Positions 1 to 6,665 of a stretch of 8,891 nucleotides of DNA are shown one piece after another. The notes under the pieces were generated by a model. The model was not told the DNA's origin. It did not search any database and saw only the letters and a program-made list of their open reading frames with translations. The stretch comes from Bacilli bacterium (GTDB lineage Bacteria > Bacillota_I > Bacilli_A > RF39 > UBA660): contig JAQVNR010000056.1 of the NCBI GenBank assembly GCA_028703035.1, positions 1 to 8,891 of the forward strand. Reading direction: 5' to 3'. A program made the position numbers and the translations under genes. The stretch's first letter is position 1. Each line of letters opens with the position of its first letter.

Positions 1-3
1 TAT

Positions 4-471
4 TTATAATAAATATTTTTTTAAAACTCTTTCTAATTCTTTTATTTCAATTGGCTTTCCTAAATAGTCATCAAAGCCAGCATTTATATATTTTACTTTT
101 GAATCTGTTTCAACGTCTGCTGTTAAAACTACAATTGGAGTTTGATATCCTTTTTCTTTTAATGTGTTCATTGTTTCTGTACCACTCATATTTGGCATCA
201 TTTCATCAAGAAGAAGAAGATCAAACTTTTCTCCAGCACTTATTTTATCAAGACATTCTTTACCGCTAGAAACACTTATTATTTCAGAGTTATATTTATT
301 TAATAAACGCTCAGCTACTTTTAAATTAAGGGTATTATCATCAATTAAGAATATCTTTTTACCAGTTAAATCTAAAATTTCAGGACTCTTTAGAGTATCT
401 TTTATGAGCTCTTCATTTTCTTCGATAATCTTTTGATCAAGAGCTACTGTAAATTTAGAGCCTTTTCCATA
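4..471 (-). pseudogene. Receiver domain of hybrid histidine kinase, split off by a frameshift
   Basis: This is the C-terminal part of the kinase encoded just upstream, in the -1 frame relative to it. Reading down from about 471 gives the end of the ATPase domain (Y-G-K-G-S-K-F-T-V), a roughly 30-residue linker, then a complete CheY-like receiver: the acidic pair in IFLIDDN, the phospho-acceptor Asp in DLLLLDEMMP (codon 205-207), the switch Thr in VVLTAD and the conserved Lys in LGKPI. The frame has no stop between the break and the TAA at 4-6. Known for the family: the receiver takes the phosphoryl group from the kinase His and passes it on or gates output. No DNA-binding output domain follows. 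I see no good start codon before the ATG at 201, which lies after the phospho-acceptor, so independent translation would not give a working receiver. Either the full protein is made by frameshifting, the sequence has an error, or the gene is broken. Confidence 0.85.
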
Positions 472-1820
472 ATACTTTGAACGGTGATATGTCCTCCCAT
501 TAGCTCTAAAATATGTTTGGTAATAGCAAGGCCTAATCCAGTACCTTCAGTTGTTGTATTTCGGTCCTCATCTAGTCTTGAAAATCTTACAAATAGCTTA
601 TCTATTTGATCAGGCTTAATACCTCTTCCTGTATCTTCAACAGCAATTATTAATCTTGAAGTATTATTTTTATTAACTGAGTGAACTGTTAAATTCACGT
701 GTCCTTCACTAGTATATTTAACTGCATTAGTTAAAAGATTAATAATTACTTTAGTAAGACCTCTCTTATCTCCTAAGAGTTTCTTAGGTAAATCTGGAGC
801 AATATAAACATTTAAAGGAATACCTTTTTCTTGGTAGCGGTAATCTACTAATTTTACTGCGTTATTTAGCATTTCTTGAGGATTATATTCTTTTTCTTTT
901 ATTTCTATTTCGCCACATTCTATTTTAGACATATCTAAAACATTGCCGACTATATCATGTAGCACATTAGCTGCACCTATTATATCTCTAGAGTTTTCTT
1001 TTGATTCTTCTAAAGTAGTAACATCTTTATTAAGCTCACTTAAACCAATTATAGCATTAAGTGGAGTTCTTATTTCATGGCTCATGCTTGATAAGAAGTC
1101 AGATTTTGCCCGGTTAGCTTTTTCTGCCATATCTTTTGCAAGTTCTAGTTCATGAAGCATTTTTAAATCAGGGTTTTCAATTGTGTGAAACATTAACACA
1201 CAAATAAATGCATGAATTGCTGTTGCTACCAACCATTCTCTATTAAGTAGTAATATAACGGTTAAGATTCCAATACTTAAAATAAATAGAAATATAGGTA
1301 TATACTTTTTATTTTTGATTCTATCATTATCTTTTATAATATTAAAAATTGCAACCCCTACAACAATCAAATATACGGATGCCATTAAAAATATAGATGG
1401 ACCTTCAGTATAGTTTGAGTTAGCAGCTAAGCGTATTGGTAATATTAAACACAAAATCGTTAGAATTATTCCTATTAAAATAGTAGTTTTGTTTATAATC
1501 TTATATTTTTTTTTCTTTATTAGAGTGTCTAAACTTTCATAAGAAACCATTAATATATATGTTTGAAAAATTAATACCCACCAAATTAAATAAGCAATAT
1601 AACCTTTGAAAAAAAATTGGCTTATAAAATTAGTAGAATTAAGAAATGCGACACTGTAATGACAGCCTATTTCAAGTAATATGCCTACAATACTAATTTT
1701 TAATAGTTTCAAATATATAATATTATCATAGTTTTTAATAGTTTCTTTTGATTTATACACACTATAAATCATTATTAAATATGATAAAGAAAATATTAAC
1801 AAAAATACAAACAAACTCAA
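444..1820 (-). CDS. Seven-transmembrane hybrid sensor histidine kinase (kinase part)
   Basis: This is a membrane sensor kinase. Seven hydrophobic segments fill the first 211 residues (about 2-21, 40-61, 73-94, 111-131, 143-163, 173-192 and 195-211). They are followed by a short coiled linker, a HisKA dimerisation domain with the phospho-acceptor His248 in SMSHEIRTPLN, and an HATPase_c domain with N box (Asn365 in NLLTNAVKY), G1 box (DTGRG, 396-400) and G2 box (GTGLGLAI, 426-433). The ligand domain has no named motif, so the signal is unknown. The frame ends at residue 458 inside the last strand of the ATPase domain. The missing end and a receiver continue in the -1 frame, so the intended protein is about 605 residues. 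Start: TTG at 1818-1820, supported by AAAGGAG eight bases upstream; no ATG is near. It begins 27 bases after the adenylating-enzyme gene and is probably cotranscribed with it. Function of the family is certain; the stimulus is not. Confidence 0.9.
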   Translation of the reverse strand: MSLFVFLLIFSLSYLIMIYSVYKSKETIKNYDNIIYLKLLKISIVGILLEIGCHYSVAFLNSTNFISQFFFKGYIAYLIWWVLIFQTYILMVSYESLDTLIKKKKYKIINKTTILIGIILTILCLILPIRLAANSNYTEGPSIFLMASVYLIVVGVAIFNIIKDNDRIKNKKYIPIFLFILSIGILTVILLLNREWLVATAIHAFICVLMFHTIENPDLKMLHELELAKDMAEKANRAKSDFLSSMSHEIRTPLNAIIGLSELNKDVTTLEESKENSRDIIGAANVLHDIVGNVLDMSKIECGEIEIKEKEYNPQEMLNNAVKLVDYRYQEKGIPLNVYIAPDLPKKLLGDKRGLTKVIINLLTNAVKYTSEGHVNLTVHSVNKNNTSRLIIAVEDTGRGIKPDQIDKLFVRFSRLDEDRNTTTEGTGLGLAITKHILELMGGHITVQSIMEKALNLQ

Positions 1821-1828
1821 ACTAACCT

Positions 1829-1835
1829 CTCCTTT
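1829..1835 (-). promoter_or_regulatory. Ribosome-binding site fixing a TTG start
   Basis: AAAGGAG on the minus strand lies eight bases before the TTG at 1820, inside the 27-base gap after the upstream stop codon. It is the reason for choosing a TTG start for the sensor kinase, and it supports translational coupling with the preceding gene. Confidence 0.75.
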
Positions 1836-1847
1836 TTTTAATTTTTA

Positions 1848-3674
1848 TTACTTATATGTCTTTAATAATTTTTGAATAGAATTGTAATTTTCAGGAATTG
1901 TTATCTCTCCTGGCTGATTTGGCGAAACATATCCACGATTATTTTTTCTGATTGCATCTCTATCTAATTTAGCTGAGTATGGTTTAGCACCAAAATCTTT
2001 GTTATCTTTATAAACAAACGGTAAATATTCTTCCCCTAATTGATTTTTAATATTGTTATGAGCTTTATTTATTATATCATAAAATTTATTTCTGTCTCTT
2101 TCTCTAATTACTATATCTACTACCATACGGTTTTGACCGTCTATAAATGCAGGATAAGCTTCACATTTTAATATTCTGTTATCTTCTAAAATAACTGTAT
2201 TAAGGTCATTAGGTGTAATGATATTATCATTTGTAATTATTGAATCATCTGCTCTACACAGAGTTTTCATTATTCCATTTTTCACTTCAACAATGTCAAA
2301 ATACTTCCAAAATTCTATATTATCTTCAGACACATTATAACTAGCATCTGTTAAAGCTTGATTATTTAAATATCCGTTAAAAGAACTTGAAGATTTTTTG
2401 TTTTCGATTAATCCGCGAACAGTTATATCTAAATTGGGTTTATCACTAGAATAAATTACTTCTAGAGTAATAGGATCTAATACCCGATAGACATCTCCTA
2501 AAAGCGGTTTTCCATTTATTGCAGTTGGACCAGTTTCTCCTGAACCAGTGCAATTTAGAATTTCTATATTATCATTTTTATATGATGACTCAAGTCTTTT
2601 AGTTAATGGCTCCCCTGCTGAAAAAACATATTTAACATCGGGTCTTTTTTCGAACATTTTTTTAATAGTTTTTATTCTCTGAATTTTTTCTTCTTTTGTT
2701 GGTTCAACACTTTTCGGAGCGTTCTTTATTGTTTCCAAAATAAAGCTTATTTTTTTTCTTTTGCTTTTAGTAATCATTATATATAATGGATCTAAAATAC
2801 TTGGTGGGCTCATTATTATAGTTGCTCCAGATTTATAATAAATTTCTGCTATTTTCGAAAAATCAATTAAAGGGTCTATGTAAGCTGGAACTCCTAATTG
2901 AAGAAAGAAATTCAATGTCTCTAAAGGCGTTACAAAGTTGCAAGGTAGTGTCGCTAGATATTTATCTTCATCAGGAATGAAATCATATCCTTGAGCTTCT
3001 AGTTTTCTACACATATTTACAAATGCTGAATTTGGCATTCTTAAAGTTTTAGGTTTGCCAGTACTACCACTAGTAAATAAATAACTACAGTCTTTACTTC
3101 CACCATCATTATTAATTTTAATTTTTCTTTTATCATTTTCCGCACTTTTCATTAAATCTGTATAATCTATGTACTCAATATTAGGATACAATTTGAAACC
3201 TTTTGTTAATATATCATCTATAGATTCATTATATTGTAGATTATTATAACTAGCTATCTCTGTTGGTAATAATACAATGTTTTTTATTCCAGTTTTCGAA
3301 ATAGCACCTTTGGTACTAGGATTGTTTTCCAAAGCTTCATAAAATCGTTTAGAGATAAATATAGTGTCTGATTCTAATTCGTCAGTAAATTCCTGTGGGT
3401 TATCTGCAAATAATGGAAAACCTGGTGTAGCAAATATACTTCCATATTTATTTGAACCATAAAAAAGATTTATAAAAGCTTCTGTAGTATCATCTAGTAC
3501 TGTAATAGGTTTATCTACACCAACACTTAACATATCTAAAGCCTTACTAATGTTATCAACATTTTCCAGTAATTCTCCGGAAGTTACTTCATCGCCTCCT
3601 ACATCTAAAATCAAATGGCTACCATCACTAGCCAAACCACTTTCTAAGTTATTATAAACTGTTAGATTTTTCAT
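1848..3674 (-). CDS. ANL-superfamily adenylating enzyme (AMP-dependent synthetase/ligase)
   Basis: This is a 608-residue adenylate-forming enzyme of the acyl-CoA synthetase / NRPS adenylation-domain superfamily. Core motifs are in order: the phosphate-binding loop LFTSGSTGKPK (199-209), the nucleotide motif GSGETGPT (377-384), a weak A7 equivalent around Asp460, the hinge CRADDS (473-478), and a C-terminal subdomain with the catalytic Lys569 in YSAKLDR. The members of this family activate a carboxylic acid with ATP and then pass the acyl group to CoA, a carrier-protein thiol or another acceptor. All catalytic landmarks are kept, so it should be active and cytosolic. The substrate cannot be inferred; no carrier protein or thioesterase lies in the window. 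Start: ATG at 3674 with AAAGGGGG five bases upstream, under a consensus promoter. The only downstream partner is a membrane hybrid kinase 27 bases away, which suggests a role in making or consuming a sensed metabolite (inference). Confidence 0.88.
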   Translation of the reverse strand: MKNLTVYNNLESGLASDGSHLILDVGGDEVTSGELLENVDNISKALDMLSVGVDKPITVLDDTTEAFINLFYGSNKYGSIFATPGFPLFADNPQEFTDELESDTIFISKRFYEALENNPSTKGAISKTGIKNIVLLPTEIASYNNLQYNESIDDILTKGFKLYPNIEYIDYTDLMKSAENDKRKIKINNDGGSKDCSYLFTSGSTGKPKTLRMPNSAFVNMCRKLEAQGYDFIPDEDKYLATLPCNFVTPLETLNFFLQLGVPAYIDPLIDFSKIAEIYYKSGATIIMSPPSILDPLYIMITKSKRKKISFILETIKNAPKSVEPTKEEKIQRIKTIKKMFEKRPDVKYVFSAGEPLTKRLESSYKNDNIEILNCTGSGETGPTAINGKPLLGDVYRVLDPITLEVIYSSDKPNLDITVRGLIENKKSSSSFNGYLNNQALTDASYNVSEDNIEFWKYFDIVEVKNGIMKTLCRADDSIITNDNIITPNDLNTVILEDNRILKCEAYPAFIDGQNRMVVDIVIRERDRNKFYDIINKAHNNIKNQLGEEYLPFVYKDNKDFGAKPYSAKLDRDAIRKNNRGYVSPNQPGEITIPENYNSIQKLLKTYK

Positions 3675-3679
3675 TTTTT

Positions 3680-3687
3680 CCCCCTTT
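3680..3687 (-). promoter_or_regulatory. G-run ribosome-binding site of the adenylating enzyme
   Basis: AAAGGGGG on the minus strand, five bases before the ATG at 3674. It is a G-rich variant of the usual AAAGGAGG. A similar run of six G precedes the micro-ORF at 8717-8803. Confidence 0.6.
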
Positions 3688-3728
3688 AAAAATTTTCAAT
3701 TTTTACTTCGTGTTTTTTAAGTTGATTT

Positions 3729-3758
3729 ATTATATCATTTAATATCAATAAATGTCAA
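3729..3758 (-). promoter_or_regulatory. Consensus sigma-A promoter for the adenylating enzyme and kinase unit
   Basis: On the minus strand a perfect TTGACA (3753-3758) is followed after 18 bases by a perfect TATAAT (3729-3734). Transcription would start near 3722, giving a leader of about 48 bases with the ribosome site at its end. It lies downstream of the terminator of the previous gene, so the adenylating enzyme and kinase form their own transcription unit. Confidence 0.8.
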
Positions 3759-3868
3759 TTTTTACCATTAATTACGCAGGACCACTACTATCCCAACGGA
3801 ATTAAAAGTCAATAATAATTTGCTATTAAAAGATAAATTGGTCTAAAATTTATAAAAAAAAACATATC

Positions 3869-3896
3869 AAAAAAATAGAAGACAACATCTTCTATT
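3869..3896 (-). terminator. Intrinsic terminator after metG
   Basis: On the minus strand AATAGAAGA and TCTTCTATT form a nine-pair stem (3888-3896 with 3874-3882) around a five-base loop, running directly into seven T (3869-3875). It begins about 10 bases after the metG stop codon and separates metG from the next unit. Confidence 0.85.
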
Positions 3897-3906
3897 AGTG
3901 CATATT

Positions 3907-5541
3907 TTATTTGCTTCTTTTTAATTGGGTGATTTCATCATTCTCAGAACTTTCTATTTTATCAAATATGATGTCAACGTTATTTAACAATCTATTGCCT
4001 TCTATATTTAATTGTGACCAATTAGAAGTTTTAATTCCTAACATATTTTTAACCTGTTTAGAAGAATCAGGCATAAAAGGTTCTAATATATTAGCTATAT
4101 TTGCCATTAAATTGATACATGTAAATGTGGTATTGTTAAAATCTATTAATGATTCTTTAGCTTGTATCCAAGGTTTTTGGTTATCATAATATTTATTTGC
4201 GATTTGAACTAGATTTAGTGCCGAATCAATTGCTTGTCTCAATTCTCCCCGAGAGATTAGTTCACCTACAATACTATAACTTTTATTAATTATTTCATCT
4301 ATTTCTAAATCCATTTTTCCTTCTGGTATTATTCCTTCAAATTTTTTCACTAGAAATGCTAAATTTCTATTTACAAAGTTTCCGTATTCGCCTACTAAAT
4401 GCTTATTATGATTATGCTCTAAAACTTCATAAGAAAAATTTGTATCTTTTGTTTCCGGACCATTAGCTATCATATAATATCTAATAGTATCGCTTTGATA
4501 TGTATCTATTAAATCTTTTACAATAATCCCATTTCCCTTGCTTTTAGAAATTTTTTCATTGTTCATATTTACATAATTGCTGGATAAAATATAATCTGGT
4601 AATTGAAAATTATTTTTTAATCCTAATAATAATGCCGGGAAAATTATTGTATGGAAAGGAATGTTGTCTTTACCATGAACATAATATGTAATTAAATCAT
4701 CGGATTTTGTCATAAAATCAGTGAAATCAATTCCATAATCTTCTGAATACTTTTTGCCTGCAGTCAAATAACCTAATACCGCTTCTATCCACACATATAT
4801 TTTTTTGTCTTCAAACCCTTTTACTGGTGTATTAACACCCCAATCTAGTTGTCTTGTTGCTGCTCTGTCTAGTAATCCGTTTTTTAAATATTTAATGGAT
4901 TCGTTAATTGCATTTAAACGCCATTTTTCTTTGCTATTATCAACTAGCTCTTGTATCTCATTTTGAAAAGATGATAATTTAAAATATAAATGAGTATTGC
5001 CTTTTTGTGCAGTATGAGTTCCGCAAGCTTTACATTTTTTCTCTAATAATTCTTTTGCATTAATTGTAGTCAAACATTCATCACACTGATCGCCTTTTGC
5101 AAGACCACTGCAATAAGGACAAATACCTTCAATTTCTCTATCTGAAAGATATTGATTACATTCTTCACAAAAATCTTGCTCTTCGGTCTTTTCGTATATA
5201 TATCCATTTTCTAAAAGAAGTTCAAAATACTTTACAACTTCCTTTTTATGATATTCATCACTTGTTATTGTATATAAATCATATGAGAAATTCAAACGAT
5301 TAAAACACTCAGTAAACTCTTCATGATATTTTATAGCGATATCTTCAGGTTTAATACCCTCATTTTTTGCTCGAACTGTAATTGGTGTGCCGTGTGCATC
5401 AGTTCCAGATACATATATAACTTTATCACCTTTCATCCTATAATATCTTGCGATTACGTCTCCAGGTAATAATGCTGCCAAATGACCAACATGTAAAGAA
5501 TTATTTGCGTAAGGCCACGCTCCTCCTATAAATACTTTCAT
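3907..5541 (-). CDS. metG: Methionyl-tRNA synthetase, short form
   Basis: This class I synthetase charges tRNA-Met with methionine. Visible marks: WPYANNSLHVGH at 9-20 containing the HIGH-type signature (17-20), the connective insert with four CxxC pairs (Cys125/128, 141/144, 153/156, 170/173) able to hold two zinc ions, the KMSKS-type loop KISKS at 330-334 followed by KGN, and the helical anticodon-binding domain to the end. At 544 residues it stops just after that domain. The C-terminal tRNA-binding/dimerisation domain of the roughly 650-residue Bacillus-type enzyme is absent. Two-zinc enzymes with this N-terminus are typical of archaeal-like or MetRS2-type lineages (family knowledge recalled, not searched). 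The start is secure: ATG with AAAGGAGG upstream. The gene stands alone, with a promoter candidate and a strong terminator. It may be the only MetRS of the cell or a second copy; the window cannot decide. Confidence 0.95.
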   Translation of the reverse strand: MKVFIGGAWPYANNSLHVGHLAALLPGDVIARYYRMKGDKVIYVSGTDAHGTPITVRAKNEGIKPEDIAIKYHEEFTECFNRLNFSYDLYTITSDEYHKKEVVKYFELLLENGYIYEKTEEQDFCEECNQYLSDREIEGICPYCSGLAKGDQCDECLTTINAKELLEKKCKACGTHTAQKGNTHLYFKLSSFQNEIQELVDNSKEKWRLNAINESIKYLKNGLLDRAATRQLDWGVNTPVKGFEDKKIYVWIEAVLGYLTAGKKYSEDYGIDFTDFMTKSDDLITYYVHGKDNIPFHTIIFPALLLGLKNNFQLPDYILSSNYVNMNNEKISKSKGNGIIVKDLIDTYQSDTIRYYMIANGPETKDTNFSYEVLEHNHNKHLVGEYGNFVNRNLAFLVKKFEGIIPEGKMDLEIDEIINKSYSIVGELISRGELRQAIDSALNLVQIANKYYDNQKPWIQAKESLIDFNNTTFTCINLMANIANILEPFMPDSSKQVKNMLGIKTSNWSQLNIEGNRLLNNVDIIFDKIESSENDEITQLKRSK

Positions 5542-5558
5542 GGATACCTCCTTTTTTT

Positions 5559-5571
5559 ATGATATTATCAT
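5559..5571. repeat. Palindrome overlapping the metG promoter
   Basis: ATGATA-T-TATCAT is a perfect inverted repeat with six-base arms and a one-base centre. It covers the candidate -10 box of metG and lies just before the ribosome site, where a repressor dimer could bind. In such A+T-rich DNA a chance palindrome is possible. Confidence 0.4.
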
Positions 5572-5590
5572 TTTAATTCTGAAAGAACAA
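5562..5590 (-). promoter_or_regulatory. Candidate promoter of metG
   Basis: On the minus strand TTGTTC (5585-5590) lies 17 bases before TAATAT (5562-5567), which carries a TG one base upstream as in extended -10 promoters. The -35 is a poor match. The leader would be only about 15 bases, consisting mainly of the A-run and AAAGGAGG. I see no other convincing promoter closer to the gene. Confidence 0.4.
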
Positions 5591-5696
5591 GCTGTTTTTG
5601 ATGTTTAAACTAAATTTATGACTTTAAGTAAAATAATATATATAAATATTTAAATTTCATTAAACATTAATAGTTTAAATGTTTTTACGATAATGC

Positions 5697-5889
5697 TCAA
5701 TTGTTTTCAGCAATACTTATACTAATGCGAATCCATTCGCCATCTAATAAAGGATATGATTCAGTAATGTCAACATTATCTCATCAATTATAAAATGACA
5801 ATTAGGATTGTTTGATACTATTCTTTAGTTCAAGGAACAATAACTTGGATTGCTATAGATTTTTCTATTTCCTCAAGTCGGAACGAATA
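5697..5889 (-). pseudogene. Decayed gene scraps of unknown family
   Basis: The 388-base gap between 5542 and 5929 has no intact gene but reads like the ruin of one. Minus-strand pieces in different frames look protein-like: FRLEEIEKSIAIQVIVP near 5835-5889, then RIVSNNPNCHFIIDE, then DNVDITESYPLLDGEW continuing through IRISI to a TGA at 5697-5699. The last two pieces join if one base is restored near 5781; the first is separated by a stop and another shift. The ending, a Gly-Glu-Trp-Ile-Arg-Ile-Ser stretch followed by Ala-Glu-Asn, faintly recalls the C-terminus of HisC-like PLP aminotransferases, but this is a guess. The rest of the gap (5591-5696) is A+T-rich and holds only a weak inverted repeat (5662-5684). 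Confidence 0.4.
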
Positions 5890-5929
5890 TTATCGCTTTT
5901 TATCCTTTAAATCAATACTTTTAACTATT

Positions 5930-6649
5930 TTAATTATTTAACCATTCTTTTCCTGCTACATAAATATTTTGATTTTTGGTCAATTTTTTTTGTAAAGTTA
6001 ATTGTTCTGCGACCAATCCAACTTCTGACTCTAAAAAAGATTTCTTTTCTAGTATATTATCTTTATAACCTAAATATAATTCACCAAAATTACCATAAAA
6101 TGGATCCTTATATAAATTATTAACAATGTCTTCAATCCGAAAACTTTCTAATTCACAATAAGAAATTACAACTTTAAAAATTTCTTCCCAAGCTTTTTCG
6201 CTATATTTACTAACCATTTTCTTTTGTCCAAATAATATTTCTCTTTTTACAGTCAAAATATTTAATAGTAGTCTTTTTTTCATTTCTATTGAAGATAAAA
6301 ATTGTTTGTTTTTTTTGATTTTAGGGATAATAAATTTTCCGTCAACTTTAGGAAACGGTAAAAAATCAATAGTATCTTTTACAAATTTTTTTGAATATAA
6401 CAATTTATCTTCAAAAGCTATATCTTCGTCAATTCGAAGTTTATTTTCAATATGAAAAGATATAGTTGTTTTAATTAATTCCTCAAAAAACTTAGTATCT
6501 ACTTCTTCATCAGCAATAAAACATATATCTAAATCACTCCCCTTTGTTCCATAAACCGTTGAACCATATAATATTAATGTTAGTTTTGTTATATCAAAAG
6601 AGTTTTTAATGACATCAACATATTTTTGCTTTATTTCTATATTTTCCAT
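5930..6649 (-). CDS. Polymerase-beta-type nucleotidyltransferase
   Basis: This is a 239-residue protein with a minimal nucleotidyltransferase domain at its N-terminus. The motif LYGSTVYGTKGSDLD carries Gly29-Ser30 and the metal-binding pair Asp39 and Asp41. A likely third acidic residue lies in RIDED (72-76). The remaining 150 residues are mostly helical and charged, without a motif I recognise. Members transfer an NMP group to small molecules (as in aminoglycoside resistance enzymes), to proteins or to RNA. The acceptor here is unknown. It starts 16 bases after the stop of the decarboxylase gene, with only a weak ribosome site, so it is probably translated from the same mRNA and coupled to it. 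It has no HEPN partner next to it, so a standard MNT/HEPN toxin-antitoxin pair is unlikely. A role in modifying the decarboxylase product or its precursor is a reasonable inference. Confidence 0.8.
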   Translation of the reverse strand: MENIEIKQKYVDVIKNSFDITKLTLILYGSTVYGTKGSDLDICFIADEEVDTKFFEELIKTTISFHIENKLRIDEDIAFEDKLLYSKKFVKDTIDFLPFPKVDGKFIIPKIKKNKQFLSSIEMKKRLLLNILTVKREILFGQKKMVSKYSEKAWEEIFKVVISYCELESFRIEDIVNNLYKDPFYGNFGELYLGYKDNILEKKSFLESEVGLVAEQLTLQKKLTKNQNIYVAGKEWLNN

Positions 6650-6665
6650 TTTATCACTAAGCTTT

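Noticed and set aside
51..436. Two overlapping plus-strand open frames opposite the receiver domain
   Set aside because: They lie antisense to a well-recognised domain, have low-complexity Leu/Phe/Ser-rich translations and no ribosome site.
943..1155. Plus-strand open frame opposite the HisKA domain
   Set aside because: It is a shadow of the conserved kinase sequence, with no ribosome site or family resemblance.
3766..3804. A relatively GC-richer patch between metG and the adenylating enzyme that reads NYAGPLLSQRN-stop on the plus strand
   Set aside because: It is only about 11 codons, with no upstream extension and no inverted repeats or target duplication around it. A transposase remnant was considered but cannot be supported.
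3911..4189. Plus-strand open frame opposite the 3' end of metG
   Set aside because: It is antisense to the anticodon-binding domain and runs through the terminator-proximal region without start signals.
5097..5303. Plus-strand open frame opposite the zinc insert of metG
   Set aside because: It is antisense to the CxxC region, with no supporting signals.
5662..5684. Inverted repeat AAACATT...AATGTTT followed by T on the plus strand, a possible terminator
   Set aside because: The stem is seven A/T-rich pairs around a nine-base loop, no plus-strand gene precedes it, and such repeats are expected by chance in this base composition.
5542..5929. T-box riboswitch upstream of metG
   Set aside because: I looked for the conserved AGGGTGGNACCGCG antiterminator bulge and a terminator before the ribosome site; neither is present.
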